Of a stretch of DNA of 64,000 bases, positions 7,379-16,372 are shown in pieces. The notes beneath the pieces were generated by a model. That model saw nothing but the letters and a program-made list of their open reading frames with translations, searched no databases and was not told the origin of the DNA. Origin of the DNA: a virus. Position 1 is the stretch's first letter, and every line of letters begins with the position of its first letter. A program made the translations under genes and the position numbers. The stretch is from positions 1 to 64,000 of the IMG/VR virus record IMGVR_UViG_3300042535_000023. The stretch is one strand, 5' to 3'.

Positions 7379-7524
7379 TAATTCTCCTCATCATCATAAT
7401 CATCATCTTCTTCCATATCATCAAAGGATTCCCAACCACATCTCTTGCAACGAACGGCTTCCCACAAATCATTATCAACTACACTTAAACTAGGATTTCC
7501 ACACATTGGGCATTCTTCAAACAT
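7378..7524 (-). CDS. Small zinc-ribbon protein with acidic tail
   Basis: A 48-residue frame from ATG 7522-7524 to TAA 7378-7380 with a GGAGGTAAC ribosome binding site. A CPMCG knuckle near the N-terminus and a CKRCG knuckle about 20 residues later make a complete four-cysteine zinc ribbon. The last 15 residues are almost all Asp and Glu. Such proteins often act as small adaptors on nucleic acid or RNA polymerase; the target here is unknown. Confidence 0.75.
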   Translation of the reverse strand: MFEECPMCGNPSLSVVDNDLWEAVRCKRCGWESFDDMEEDDDYDDEEN

Positions 7525-7533
7525 AGTTACCTC

Positions 7534-8097
7534 CTATAATATCTCGTTCAAAGTTTTTATTTTTTTAACTCTCTTATCACTATACCAGATTCCCCAAGGT
7601 TTTGCAAGTAAAAAGTTTTGAGTTCCTGGGCTATGCTCCAACATACTTTCAATATTAGGAACATAATCATCTACAAATATATCTAAAGATAATTCTTTTC
7701 CTATTAGTCCTTTTGATTGCCCGCGAGAAATATGTGTAACACTATCAACTTTTAATTTATGCTTTTTAAGCCAAGCTTTAGTATTATTTTCTTCTCCTTG
7801 GGTGCGGGCAGTTACTATGTGTATACTATGCCCTCTTGATTTAAGTTCAGACAATGTCTTTTTTACGCCCACAAACGGTTTTGCTGACAACAAAAAGGAA
7901 GTATCTCTTGTTATAGCATCAAGGTATTCAGCTATATTTCTATTATGATATTTATTCTCTGTATAACTACACTCATAAAAATTGTAATTTTCAAAATCCT
8001 CTAAAGTTAGTTCTACCCCATAATCATTTCTTAATGAGGATAGGGCACTAGCCATTAAGGCGCAGCATACTTCATCCAAATCCAAACCTATATTCAT
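7534..8097 (-). CDS. 5'(3')-deoxyribonucleotidase-like HAD phosphatase
   Basis: A 187-residue HAD-superfamily protein of the NT5C type. Motif I is GLDLDEV (Asp6 nucleophile, Asp8), motif II IVTART, motif III around GQSKGLIGKE, and motif IV DIFVDDYVPN. These enzymes dephosphorylate deoxyribonucleoside monophosphates and would tune the dNTP pool with the reductase, dUTPase and ThyX encoded nearby. A helical cap follows motif I. Related phage proteins are usually of this length. Confidence 0.8.
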   Translation of the reverse strand: MNIGLDLDEVCCALMASALSSLRNDYGVELTLEDFENYNFYECSYTENKYHNRNIAEYLDAITRDTSFLLSAKPFVGVKKTLSELKSRGHSIHIVTARTQGEENNTKAWLKKHKLKVDSVTHISRGQSKGLIGKELSLDIFVDDYVPNIESMLEHSPGTQNFLLAKPWGIWYSDKRVKKIKTLNEIL

Positions 8098-8100
8098 ACT

Positions 8101-8316
8101 TTAATTTCCTATTAAATGCAGATACTGCTTCTCTTGTCGCTTGTTCTCCTCACTCATAGTAGGGTGTGAAGACATCACCCAACCATCCTTCTCTACTCCG
8201 GAAATAATTGACCAATCATCTTCAGAGATAATCTCATAATCACTATATCTACTATTAATTATTTCCATATCATCTGGGTACTTCTCGAGCATTTTCTTCA
8301 ATTCGGCCACATTCAT
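8101..8316 (-). CDS. Small phage protein of unknown function
   Basis: A 71-residue acidic protein. The start VAELKKMLEKYPDDMEI is the pattern of a common small phage/prophage family (helix, then a beta strand beginning at D-M-E-I) whose function is not known to me. It follows directly on an Arg/Tyr-rich small zinc-ribbon gene. Confidence 0.65.
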   Translation of the reverse strand: MNVAELKKMLEKYPDDMEIINSRYSDYEIISEDDWSIISGVEKDGWVMSSHPTMSEENKRQEKQYLHLIGN

Positions 8317-8330
8317 ACTTTAATCTCCTA

Positions 8331-8501
8331 TTAATAAATACAATCACAGCGCATATAACCATAAACGTATCTGTCAATTATAGCCTCTGGTTTTGGTTTA
8401 TCGTAAATACGTTCCTTCCACTGATCAACTACTCCACAGTCAGGACACTCTTCGTAATGAAATAAATACCAATAAGACTTTTTTATTTTATTCTTTTTCA
8501 T
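8331..8501 (-). CDS. Small zinc-ribbon-like protein
   Basis: A 56-residue frame from ATG 8499-8501 to TAA 8331-8333 with an AAGGAGAATTAAT ribosome binding site. It has a CPDCG knuckle near residue 19 and a C-terminal C-D-C pair, a likely zinc site, and a basic N-terminus (MKKNKIKKS). It is the first gene after the promoter at 8532-8559. Function unknown. Confidence 0.7.
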   Translation of the reverse strand: MKKNKIKKSYWYLFHYEECPDCGVVDQWKERIYDKPKPEAIIDRYVYGYMRCDCIY

Positions 8502-8531
8502 ATTAATTCTCCTTATTTAATTATTTAATAC

Positions 8532-8559
8532 ATTATACCAAAAATTAAATAAAAGTCAA
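8532..8559 (-). promoter_or_regulatory. Sigma-70-type promoter with extended -10
   Basis: TTGACT (8554-8559), a 16-base spacer and TATAAT (8532-8537), preceded by TGG so that it is an extended -10 box. It lies about 30 bases before the start codon at 8501 and ends at the stop of the upstream gene. Confidence 0.75.
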
Positions 8560-8560
8560 A

Positions 8561-9133
8561 CTATTTTATAATTATTGTTACTACAGCTGGCGAAGAGACT
8601 CCTTTGTTATTAGATGCTTTAAATTTAAAAGAGTCTATCATATTTGGCGGAGTATATCTATTAGTGTAATTAAAGTTCCCAGTAAAATTATCTAAAGTAA
8701 GCCTACCATATGGAGGAATAGTAACTAGTGAATATTTTGTAACGTCCCCGTTAGCAGTAAGTTTTCCAGAGACAGTTCCCTTTTTTAACACCGAAATACT
8801 TAAATCGTTGGCTACTGGTATGGTAGGTATGTCTGGAACAACGTATGTATAGTTGAAAGCATTGGAATGTGCAGATTCATTCCCAGCAATATCAACAGCA
8901 GTCAGGGTAAACTTATTAGTCCCTACAACTAAATCCACTGGACAGGCTAAATTCCTAGCCATAGGGTCTTTAGTTTCACACAGAATAGGATCCCCAGGCT
9001 TGGCCCAGTTATTATAAAGTCTAAATCCAGACACCCCTATTCCAGAATTATAATCCCAATTTATACTTACCGTTTTAGCATTTACTACAGCAGGTATAAG
9101 TATAAATAATAATAATTTTAAAATTGTTTTCAT
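8561..9133 (-). CDS. Secreted Fn3/Ig-like phage protein
   Basis: A 190-residue protein from ATG 9131-9133, chosen because an AGAGG ribosome binding site precedes it and because this start gives a clear signal peptide (MKTILKLLLFILIPAVVNA, cleavage after Ala19). An in-frame longer form would bury the signal. Residues about 20-100 look like a fibronectin type III domain (VSINWDYNSG...FRLYNN; FTLTAVDIAGNES), and 110-190 like a bacterial Ig/cadherin-like domain (YSLVTIPPYGRLTLDNFTG). It is probably exported to the periplasm or cell surface during infection. A role in surface modification or exclusion is inference. Confidence 0.78.
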   Translation of the reverse strand: MKTILKLLLFILIPAVVNAKTVSINWDYNSGIGVSGFRLYNNWAKPGDPILCETKDPMARNLACPVDLVVGTNKFTLTAVDIAGNESAHSNAFNYTYVVPDIPTIPVANDLSISVLKKGTVSGKLTANGDVTKYSLVTIPPYGRLTLDNFTGNFNYTNRYTPPNMIDSFKFKASNNKGVSSPAVVTIIIK

Positions 9134-9144
9134 ATTAACCTCTA

Positions 9145-9801
9145 TTATTTTATAGGTGTATAACCATATTGAGTTATTGTGCCCCAATCTATTGAGGCTG
9201 TAACTCGCTGCACCGTATCCAATGGATAAATTGGGGCCTGATTTATATAATACAAACGACTTTCCTTTTCAAATTTCTCTGTACATCTTACATTTTTAGG
9301 AAAGACTACCTCATCATTACCAAATACTATATTAAAAGCTTCTGATATGTCTAATAATACCTTTAGAGGATCTATTAATAAATCTTCGTACCTAACTAAA
9401 ATTATTTTCTTATATATCTCATTATTAGTTCCGTTTATAAAAGGTAAGTGGCCTCTATATAAGTCGTTATACTTAATAAAAATTTTTTCTGGTGTATCAT
9501 CTTCTACTATAAAATCATGTTTGTTATCTACAAGCCAGTTTAATATAGAAGTGTACCATGTATATGGATTTTTTATTATAACTATACAATACACATTTGA
9601 TTCCAAAGCCTTACGTGCTAATGCGCTCCTTGGATCATCTTTAAATAAATCAAACCATTCTGGCATATCTATATTAATAGGCCCATGCTTCCAGCCAAAC
9701 TCATGCGTTAGTACATCAACATCACAGAAATTACGTAATATAATGTTGGCTAGGTAAGTTGTACCGGTACGCTGTATTCCAAATATCTTTATATAATCCA
9801 T
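9145..9801 (-). CDS. P-loop sulfotransferase-like protein
   Basis: A 218-residue protein of the sulfotransferase superfamily, which transfers sulfate from PAPS. The 5'-phosphosulfate loop is FGIQRTGTTYLANII (residues 7-21). IIKNPYTWYTSILNW gives the 3'-phosphate binding segment and IILVRYEDLLIDP a following conserved strand. It stands outside the glycan cassette, between the reductase gene and the secreted Ig-like protein, but the cassette contains a second sulfotransferase (21863-22531). The acceptor is unknown; a glycan is most likely. Confidence 0.82.
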   Translation of the reverse strand: MDYIKIFGIQRTGTTYLANIILRNFCDVDVLTHEFGWKHGPINIDMPEWFDLFKDDPRSALARKALESNVYCIVIIKNPYTWYTSILNWLVDNKHDFIVEDDTPEKIFIKYNDLYRGHLPFINGTNNEIYKKIILVRYEDLLIDPLKVLLDISEAFNIVFGNDEVVFPKNVRCTEKFEKESRLYYINQAPIYPLDTVQRVTASIDWGTITQYGYTPIK

Positions 9802-9810
9802 GATGGTTCC

Positions 9811-12321
9811 TTATCCACATTTAGAATATGCACATTCAGAGCAGGAAATGCATCCCTCTTTTCTTATTAAAAGGCCTTCGCCACATTGTGGGCATTTTTG
9901 TTCCTTGCTATATTTATACTCTTTAACATAAGAGCTAAGAACTCTTGCTATAACTGTGGAGTAAGCTGTGATATCGCCGTTAGCTTTCTTCAACTGATCT
10001 ACTATGAACTCCAAAGGTGTTCCATGACGCATAGCCAGCGATAGTAACCTTGTAATGGAACGTTGTTCGCTATCCATAAGGGTGTGAGCTAAGTCTTTAT
10101 ATTCTATTTCTTGATTTCTAACCATAATCTCAAGTGAATATTTTCCACCATCTCGTTTAATAATCTTTCCAGACTTACAAGTTTTAGGAATATATAAACC
10201 ACTATCATCATTAACTTGCCCGCAGAACAGTTCATATGGCTGATTTTCTAAAAGACCTACTAAAACTAACCAAGCTTGTCCTTTAATAGAACAGTGGTGA
10301 ATATTGCACGAAAGCTCATTTAATCTTTTTGGTGCACACACTGGAGTAATAAATTTTGGTCTATTATCTTTACATAACTGTGTCTTACCGGCCCCCTCAA
10401 ACTTAGCCTTATTAGTAATAGGATCTTCAAAAATAAGGATGCCTTGACGGGAACCATCTCGATAAACAGATACTGCCCTAACGTCATTCTTATAGGCCTG
10501 CATATAAATATTCTCAACATCCTCTATTGTAGCTGATGCTGGTAAATTATAGGTGCAAGAAATAGAGGCATCCATCCATTTATAGACAGCGCTCATAAGC
10601 TTAATCTTTTGCATAGGATTAATTTCATGAGCTGGCTTAAAAAATCCAGCAGGTATATATTTATTAATTATCTCTATCAAAGCTTTACCAATCTTACCAT
10701 CCTCGTCCTGAATTGAGCCTTGAAAACTACTCATTACCTCATAGTCATTGGAGGCCTTATCAATCTTATTCAAAATATATTCCAAAAGTCTTTGAGGAAT
10801 AGTAAAGTAATAAATATAATTACCCTTATCTATTGCACGAGTTCTGCGCCAGTAGTAAAGTCCAATTACAGGCTCTATTCCTGAAGAAATACAAGGCGAT
10901 GGAAATATAGATGACAAAGACCCCGCAGGAGCAATACTCATATGTGCCATATTACGCATAGTTTTAATAGCTGAAGCGTCACCATTATAGAACTCATTAA
11001 CTATATTTCTAAAATAAGTTGTTCCCATAAAAACAGTTTTATCTTCAACCAGCTCGAACGCTGGAGCGCTACCTTTCTCCAAACCCAATGCTACAGAAGT
11101 CCTGAATACAATAGAAGCATATATTTTCATAAAATTTTCTACAGCTTTTACGGCATCATCAGAATCATAAGCTACGTCCTGCTTTAATAACCAACCATGA
11201 ACATTGGTTATACCCATACCTACTTCACGTAACTGCTCAATGATCCAACGTTGCTGAGATAGCGGGCTTAAATTCTTATCTAGTTCATAAGCTACAACAT
11301 TATCAGCCATCCTTACTATAGCAGGAACTATTTCATTAAGTTGCTCTACATACTCTTTTGGCGCCGTCGAAAAATGCTCCATATTTAAAGAAGAGAGATT
11401 GCAAACTGAGTAGGGTGCCATAAACTTTTCACTGCATGCATTCGAAGAATGAGGTAAAAAGCGGTCATCATTAAAATGATCTGCTATTGCCTTATACATC
11501 ACACTATTCTGAAGAAGATTTCTATACTGAATACCAGGCTCTGCTGTTTTCCAAGCCCGATCCGCTATAAGCCTAAATAATTTTTTGGCTTTAATTGTTT
11601 TCTTAATAACTTCTCCAGAATCTCTAACTGTAAAACTCATTTCCCAATCAGCATCTTTTTCTACAGCTTCCATAAAATCGTTGGTAATTTGGACTGAGAT
11701 ATTGGCATTGTTAATCTTGGTAATATCATCTTTACAGGTAATAAACTCCTCAATATCTGGATGACTGATAATTAAAGACTCAAGAAGTGCTGGCTTACGT
11801 CCTTGCTGACCTACGTAATCACCGATTCTATTAAGCTTATCCATCCATGGAATTACGCCTGTGGATTCAATAGCCGCGTTACCTAACTTGCTACCTCGTG
11901 GGCGTAGTTTTGAAAAATCTATACCGATCCCTTGTCGGTATGCAGCGCACTTCATCACATCATATTCGCACTGAGCAATAGCTTCTAGAGTATCATCACC
12001 TAAAGGGATAGTAGTGCAGTTCATAGTAGAACTTTTTCTGCCTAAACCTATACTGGATAAGATGCTACCACCAGGTCTGAACCAGCCATTCCACATAAGA
12101 GTGAACCACGCAGCGGTACAGTTATCTTGTGACTCTTGGCTAAGTTCATAAACAGATAAGCCTTTGGCTACCCTATAGAATACCTCGGCAGGAGTTTCCT
12201 TAGTTCCATCAGTTTTAATCATAGCATACTTAGTATTGAAAATGTCTACGGCGTACTTATCACCTGAAAAGTAACCTTCTGCTGTTACAGATTTAACATC
12301 CTCAAAATTAATAATTTCCAT
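9811..12321 (-). CDS. nrdJ: Class II (B12-dependent) ribonucleotide reductase
   Basis: An 836-residue single-subunit reductase that makes deoxynucleotides from ribonucleotides. Cys102 lies in STMNCTTIPLGDD, the thiyl/active-site motif N-x-C-x-E is present (Asn294, Cys296, Glu298), and GIGIDFSKLRPRGS, NLSSLNME and MSIAPAGSLSSIFPSPCISS follow. The C-terminus ends in a four-cysteine zinc ribbon (CPQCGEGLLI ... CISCSECAYSKCG), typical of NrdJ-type enzymes. No NrdB-like radical subunit and no NrdD activase is seen in the window, consistent with adenosylcobalamin use. The start overlaps a 34-residue gene and has GGGGG as ribosome binding site. Confidence 0.92.
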   Translation of the reverse strand: MEIINFEDVKSVTAEGYFSGDKYAVDIFNTKYAMIKTDGTKETPAEVFYRVAKGLSVYELSQESQDNCTAAWFTLMWNGWFRPGGSILSSIGLGRKSSTMNCTTIPLGDDTLEAIAQCEYDVMKCAAYRQGIGIDFSKLRPRGSKLGNAAIESTGVIPWMDKLNRIGDYVGQQGRKPALLESLIISHPDIEEFITCKDDITKINNANISVQITNDFMEAVEKDADWEMSFTVRDSGEVIKKTIKAKKLFRLIADRAWKTAEPGIQYRNLLQNSVMYKAIADHFNDDRFLPHSSNACSEKFMAPYSVCNLSSLNMEHFSTAPKEYVEQLNEIVPAIVRMADNVVAYELDKNLSPLSQQRWIIEQLREVGMGITNVHGWLLKQDVAYDSDDAVKAVENFMKIYASIVFRTSVALGLEKGSAPAFELVEDKTVFMGTTYFRNIVNEFYNGDASAIKTMRNMAHMSIAPAGSLSSIFPSPCISSGIEPVIGLYYWRRTRAIDKGNYIYYFTIPQRLLEYILNKIDKASNDYEVMSSFQGSIQDEDGKIGKALIEIINKYIPAGFFKPAHEINPMQKIKLMSAVYKWMDASISCTYNLPASATIEDVENIYMQAYKNDVRAVSVYRDGSRQGILIFEDPITNKAKFEGAGKTQLCKDNRPKFITPVCAPKRLNELSCNIHHCSIKGQAWLVLVGLLENQPYELFCGQVNDDSGLYIPKTCKSGKIIKRDGGKYSLEIMVRNQEIEYKDLAHTLMDSEQRSITRLLSLAMRHGTPLEFIVDQLKKANGDITAYSTVIARVLSSYVKEYKYSKEQKCPQCGEGLLIRKEGCISCSECAYSKCG

Positions 12322-12412
12322 CTTTAACCCCCTTCAAAAATTTCATGGCGCGCTGAAAAGCGTCCCAATCTCTAATGTTTAATATAGTGTATTTAGCAAA
12401 TGAAAGTTCCAT
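12308..12412 (-). CDS. Very small hypothetical protein
   Basis: A 34-residue frame from ATG 12410-12412, immediately after the upstream TAA (TAAATG) and with a GGAGAAG ribosome binding site. It ends inside the first codons of the reductase. The sequence ends DAFQRAMKFLKGVKDGNY. It fills the gap exactly and could couple translation to nrdJ. No function is assigned. Confidence 0.55.
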   Translation of the reverse strand: MELSFAKYTILNIRDWDAFQRAMKFLKGVKDGNY

Positions 12413-12895
12413 TTAATCTTCTCCAGCAGCTACAACTTTGGTATTCATTTCAAAATCCTCATCAAAAATACTTTTATGTGATTTAACAAAAACACCTACA
12501 AAGGACTCATCGTTAGATAAATAAATTGGCATATTCCATTGCTTAGTAAGAACCCCTTCTTCATCAACATCTTCATGATTGGGCAGTGCAAAAGCTACAA
12601 TCTCTCTCCGCATCTCTGATGTATAACTACCATCTGATTCTATTTCTAATCTTAACTGTCTGTCTGCCTCAAAACTTTTCTTGGCGGACGAAGTAAGTAT
12701 GGACATTTCTTGTTTACCTAATACTAATACCCTATCATCACAATCTGGATAATTTTTTTTATAAAATAATAATTGAGCATTTATTTCACTTGTCAACAAA
12801 GAAGCTTCTGCTTCAAATCTATCTTTAGGGTCAGAACTATCAATAATATCTTCTAACCTTTTGTCCATCATATTACATCGTTTAATATTTTCCAT
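12413..12895 (-). CDS. Hypothetical acidic protein
   Basis: A 160-residue protein from ATG 12893-12895, preceded by GGAGAATTGAAT; the longer frame would begin at TTG. It is acidic with helical segments in the first 90 residues and more strand-like residues later (MPIYLSNDESFVGVFVKSHK). No motif is recognised. The place between dUTPase and ribonucleotide reductase hints at nucleotide metabolism or replication only by position. Confidence 0.65.
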   Translation of the reverse strand: MENIKRCNMMDKRLEDIIDSSDPKDRFEAEASLLTSEINAQLLFYKKNYPDCDDRVLVLGKQEMSILTSSAKKSFEADRQLRLEIESDGSYTSEMRREIVAFALPNHEDVDEEGVLTKQWNMPIYLSNDESFVGVFVKSHKSIFDEDFEMNTKVVAAGED

Positions 12896-12916
12896 ATTCA
12901 ATTCTCCTTTAAAATT

Positions 12917-13354
12917 TTATCGACCTGAACTCCCAAATCCATTAGTTCCTCTAACTGTTTCTTCTAAATTAGTAGTCTCAATAAAGTGTGCTGTATAAAC
13001 AGGACTAAACTTCATCTGTGCTACTCGCTCGCCCTTTTCAATATTAAGCTCTTCTTGCCCGAGGTTGATAAGTGCTACTTTAATATTGTTTCTATAATGA
13101 CTATCAATGGTGCCTGGTGAATTCACTACTGTAAGTCCTCGCTTCCATGCTTGTCCACTACGTGGCCTAATTTGAGCCTCAAAGCCCTCAGGCATGGCGA
13201 TTTGTAATCCTGTGTCTGCCAGGTAACGTTCCCCTGGTTTAATCGTGAAGGCCTCTACAGTGGCTAAATCACAACAAGCGTCTCCTGGGTAAGCGTAAGT
13301 TGGAACTACTGCGTCTTCATGCACCTTCTTTAAATAAACTCTGATGTCGTTCAT
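12917..13354 (-). CDS. dut: dUTPase
   Basis: A 145-residue trimeric-type dUTP pyrophosphatase that hydrolyses dUTP to dUMP, preventing uracil in DNA and supplying ThyX. All five motifs are visible: GDACCDL (1), RPRSGQAWKRG (2), GTIDSHYRNNIKV (3), KGERVAQMKF (4) and the C-terminal RGTNGFGSSGR (5). Length is typical of the family. It lies between DNA polymerase and the small gene before nrdJ. Confidence 0.96.
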   Translation of the reverse strand: MNDIRVYLKKVHEDAVVPTYAYPGDACCDLATVEAFTIKPGERYLADTGLQIAMPEGFEAQIRPRSGQAWKRGLTVVNSPGTIDSHYRNNIKVALINLGQEELNIEKGERVAQMKFSPVYTAHFIETTNLEETVRGTNGFGSSGR

Positions 13355-13365
13355 ATTTGATTCTC

Positions 13366-15273
13366 CTATTTAATTATTCCATTGCATTTAATACAAGTTA
13401 AATCCTTTCCTCTAAACTCAAATTCTATTCCTCCACATTTTCCACCTTCTACATCATAGTCACATTTTTCCTTCATCCAACAAGGCGAAATTAAAGCGGT
13501 AGTTTCCATAACAATATGATCAAAATAATAACCGAAACCTTTAATAATAGATTCTTCTACTATTTTTGCTACCTCATAACGTTTTTCATAGATTGTCTGT
13601 ATAATCAATTCGTCATGGACTGTAAGAATTAACTCCGCATCATAATCCAATTGTTCGAGGGCTTCAACTACATACACCATGGCCTTCTTAATAGTGTCAG
13701 CGTTGGACCCCTGAATAGGTGCATTCTTAGCCTGCCTCTCTATACCCCTGGATATCTTTTTATAATCTGGAGATGACGGATAAGGAACATTATAAAATCT
13801 TTTTCTACCAGAAATTGATCTACTATAACCTAACCTTACAGCGTCCCTGCCAGATTTAGTTAAATATTCATAAATGAGGGGATACGCTTGGAAGTAGCCG
13901 TTGATTACTTTATCGGCCTCCTTCTCTGATATTTTTAATCTCCTTGATAGTCCATATTTAGACATACCATATACGATTCCGAACCCAATGGCCTTAGCAG
14001 GCTTCCTATATTTATTGTTGGCAGCTTCTTCCATAGATACCTTATATACTTCAGAGGCTGTCTTTGTATGTATATCCACCCCATGGTCGTAACAGTATTT
14101 AAATGCTGGCTCTTTGGATAAATTACCAAGTATACGAAGCTCAGCACCTGACATGTCTGCTGTGATTAATACGTACCCATCTTTGGCTATAAACCTACTC
14201 CTAAACTTTTGTTTCCCAGGAATATTCTGGAGGTTCGGGTTATTGCTTGACATGCGCCCCGTGCTGACCATCTGCTTAAAACTTGTGTGTAATCGACCAG
14301 TTACTGGATTTATCTGAGCAAGCAGTGTTTCCCCATAAGTAGATAATAACTTTTGTGTTTTCCTATAATCTAACAACGCATCTATAGCAGGATGGCCGGC
14401 ATAGTCTTCAAGAACCTCTACACCAGTACTCTCTAGATTAAATCCAAACTTATTCAGCTCTACTAAAAGCTGTTTGTTGCTATTAATATTTACTTTTGAT
14501 ACACCAAACAAAGTGGTTTGGTCTGCTTTAGTAGAGAGAATACTATGCAATGTTTTCTCATGCTCAAACTGCTCCTTCTCTACATCCGCCATTAATTCTC
14601 TCCACCTTTCTACATCCATAGTGATGCCATTTAATTCCATTTCACAAAGAGCTTTTACAAAATCAAACTCAAGTTGAACAACATCAGCAAGCCCATGCTT
14701 TTCTATCTCTGAAGCTTGCATATCTCTAATCATAGTTAAAATAGTAACATCTACTGCAGCATAATCTAATTGGTATTGTTGAAATTCTTGATAGTAATCC
14801 TCAAAAGTTCCTCGTGGCTCCTTATCCATCTCTAATCCAAGATACTTTTTAACAAGTAGTTGTAAGTTAGCTTTAGTAAATAGGCCCAAATTTAATAACT
14901 GCTCCACAAGCATTGTATCATAGATATTCTGAATATAATACCCAGCGTTAGCTTTAATCATTTCCATATCATAAGAAGCATTCTGTAATAACTTCTTTAT
15001 CTTTTTGTTAGTTAAAATATCTTTAAAGAATAGTAAATCTACTTCGCTCTTACTAATATCTTTTCTAACATCGAATATACATACTCTTCCTTCCGCGCCA
15101 AATTGCAATAATACTACCTTTGAGGTATAAGGATCAAGGCCTGTGCCCTCAGTGTCTACTTCAAACTCTGATAATGAAGAAAAATACTCTAAAGCTTCAG
15201 TAGCTTCATCAACGGTTCTAATGTATTCATAGGTTGGTATTGGTAAAAATCTTCTGCTCTCAACTAATTCCAT
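13366..15273 (-). CDS. Family A DNA polymerase with 3'-5' exonuclease
   Basis: A 635-residue replicative polymerase of the Pol I type without a 5' nuclease domain. Exonuclease motifs: FEVDTEGTG (Asp40, Glu42), LLQNASYDMEMI and YAAVDVTIL. Polymerase motif A is LITADMSGAELRIL, motif B KAIGFGIVYGMSKYGL, motif C LTVHDELII (His553-Glu555). After the polymerase fold, which normally ends the protein, about 35 extra residues carry Cys598, 604, 613, 627 and 630 (LTCIKCNGIIK at the end), a possible zinc ribbon. The motif B Phe argues against strong discrimination against dideoxynucleotides. It follows directly on the clamp loader gene. Confidence 0.95.
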   Translation of the reverse strand: MELVESRRFLPIPTYEYIRTVDEATEALEYFSSLSEFEVDTEGTGLDPYTSKVVLLQFGAEGRVCIFDVRKDISKSEVDLLFFKDILTNKKIKKLLQNASYDMEMIKANAGYYIQNIYDTMLVEQLLNLGLFTKANLQLLVKKYLGLEMDKEPRGTFEDYYQEFQQYQLDYAAVDVTILTMIRDMQASEIEKHGLADVVQLEFDFVKALCEMELNGITMDVERWRELMADVEKEQFEHEKTLHSILSTKADQTTLFGVSKVNINSNKQLLVELNKFGFNLESTGVEVLEDYAGHPAIDALLDYRKTQKLLSTYGETLLAQINPVTGRLHTSFKQMVSTGRMSSNNPNLQNIPGKQKFRSRFIAKDGYVLITADMSGAELRILGNLSKEPAFKYCYDHGVDIHTKTASEVYKVSMEEAANNKYRKPAKAIGFGIVYGMSKYGLSRRLKISEKEADKVINGYFQAYPLIYEYLTKSGRDAVRLGYSRSISGRKRFYNVPYPSSPDYKKISRGIERQAKNAPIQGSNADTIKKAMVYVVEALEQLDYDAELILTVHDELIIQTIYEKRYEVAKIVEESIIKGFGYYFDHIVMETTALISPCWMKEKCDYDVEGGKCGGIEFEFRGKDLTCIKCNGIIK

Positions 15274-15277
15274 TTAA

Positions 15278-16357
15278 TTACCTCTTCCTTTGAATATTCT
15301 CTACTACTTTGAAAATATAATTATAAAAAATATGCATGCCTGGTTTGCCAGCCTGATAAATTGGGGTGGTAACTATATCTAAAATATTTGAGTATATTTT
15401 TCCCTCTGGTATACTGCCTGCTTTCTTAAGACATCCCACAAAATAACCTGCTACTGCTATTCTTAAAGCCTCTACCGGATATTTTTTTGATAGTGACTCA
15501 AACAACTCGTTGGCTTGTCTAAACTTCCCACTAAACATTGCTCTACTTAATTCTATAACCTCAGGATTTTCCTCATCAATTAAAACACCCAATAACTGTT
15601 TAGTAGATTCCATAGTCCAAGATTTTTCATTGATAACATCATTAAGCAACATCAATGCTTTTCTTGGAACACCTTTTGTTTCCTCGGCTATGAAGGTGAG
15701 AATGTCTACATCATAATTTTCACCCTCGTATTCTACTACATTTATAAGCATTTCTAATACTTCGTTGGTGCTTAGAGGATCAAAGTGCATCCTCTTACAT
15801 CTATCTAGAAAGGCATTACCCTCCTCTTTCTTTTTACTTTCTAAAGCCTCGGGCTTATTTGTGCAGAATATGAAATACACATGCGAATATCCATCCTCCA
15901 TATCCTTTAACAGAAGATTTTTGGCTGCATCTGTTAGCTCATGTGCCTCATCAAAAATTATTACTTTACTTCTGGACATAAATGGTGCGCTAGGAAGATC
16001 TTTTACTATAGACTCTGCCGCATCCTTACCTCCTGCGCGAGCCACATTACACTCTATAACATCCACGCTATTTCTATTAATGATTGATTTACAAGAGGTG
16101 CACTCCATACAAGGCGTAGATGTTGGGCCTGAGCCACTTTGACAATTCAACCCCAAGGCTACTATACGTGCCATAGTAGTCTTACCACAACCAGGTTGGC
16201 CTGTAAACAACTGGGTATGAGGGACTTTATTTGAATCTAGGTTATTTTTAACTACTCTTTTGTTTATATCATTTCCCAAAAATTCGTCGGCAGAACAAGG
16301 ACGATATACTGTATTTAAATCATTACTTCCATTAAGACTCTTTCTTTTTACAAGCAT
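15278..16357 (-). CDS. DnaX-like clamp loader ATPase
   Basis: A 359-residue AAA+ protein resembling the gamma form of bacterial DnaX, which loads the sliding clamp encoded at 40616-41749. Walker A is FTGQPGCGKTT (residues 51-61), a zinc module has Cys72, 83, 86 and 89, Walker B is IIFDEAHELTD, and sensor 1 IFCTNKPE. The C-terminal third is the helical collar. It is a single-gene loader, as no separate delta or delta-prime homologue is seen in the window. It stands immediately before the polymerase gene. Confidence 0.92.
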   Translation of the reverse strand: MLVKRKSLNGSNDLNTVYRPCSADEFLGNDINKRVVKNNLDSNKVPHTQLFTGQPGCGKTTMARIVALGLNCQSGSGPTSTPCMECTSCKSIINRNSVDVIECNVARAGGKDAAESIVKDLPSAPFMSRSKVIIFDEAHELTDAAKNLLLKDMEDGYSHVYFIFCTNKPEALESKKKEEGNAFLDRCKRMHFDPLSTNEVLEMLINVVEYEGENYDVDILTFIAEETKGVPRKALMLLNDVINEKSWTMESTKQLLGVLIDEENPEVIELSRAMFSGKFRQANELFESLSKKYPVEALRIAVAGYFVGCLKKAGSIPEGKIYSNILDIVTTPIYQAGKPGMHIFYNYIFKVVENIQRKR

Positions 16358-16372
16358 AGTTAATTCTCCAAA

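Noticed and set aside
9347-9757. Open frame of 136 residues on the plus strand opposite the sulfotransferase
   Set aside because: It has no ribosome binding site, its sequence shows no domain, and the minus-strand gene has clear sulfotransferase motifs.
15765-16142. Open frame of 125 residues on the plus strand opposite the clamp loader
   Set aside because: A shadow of the AAA+ gene, with no start signal and no recognisable protein features.
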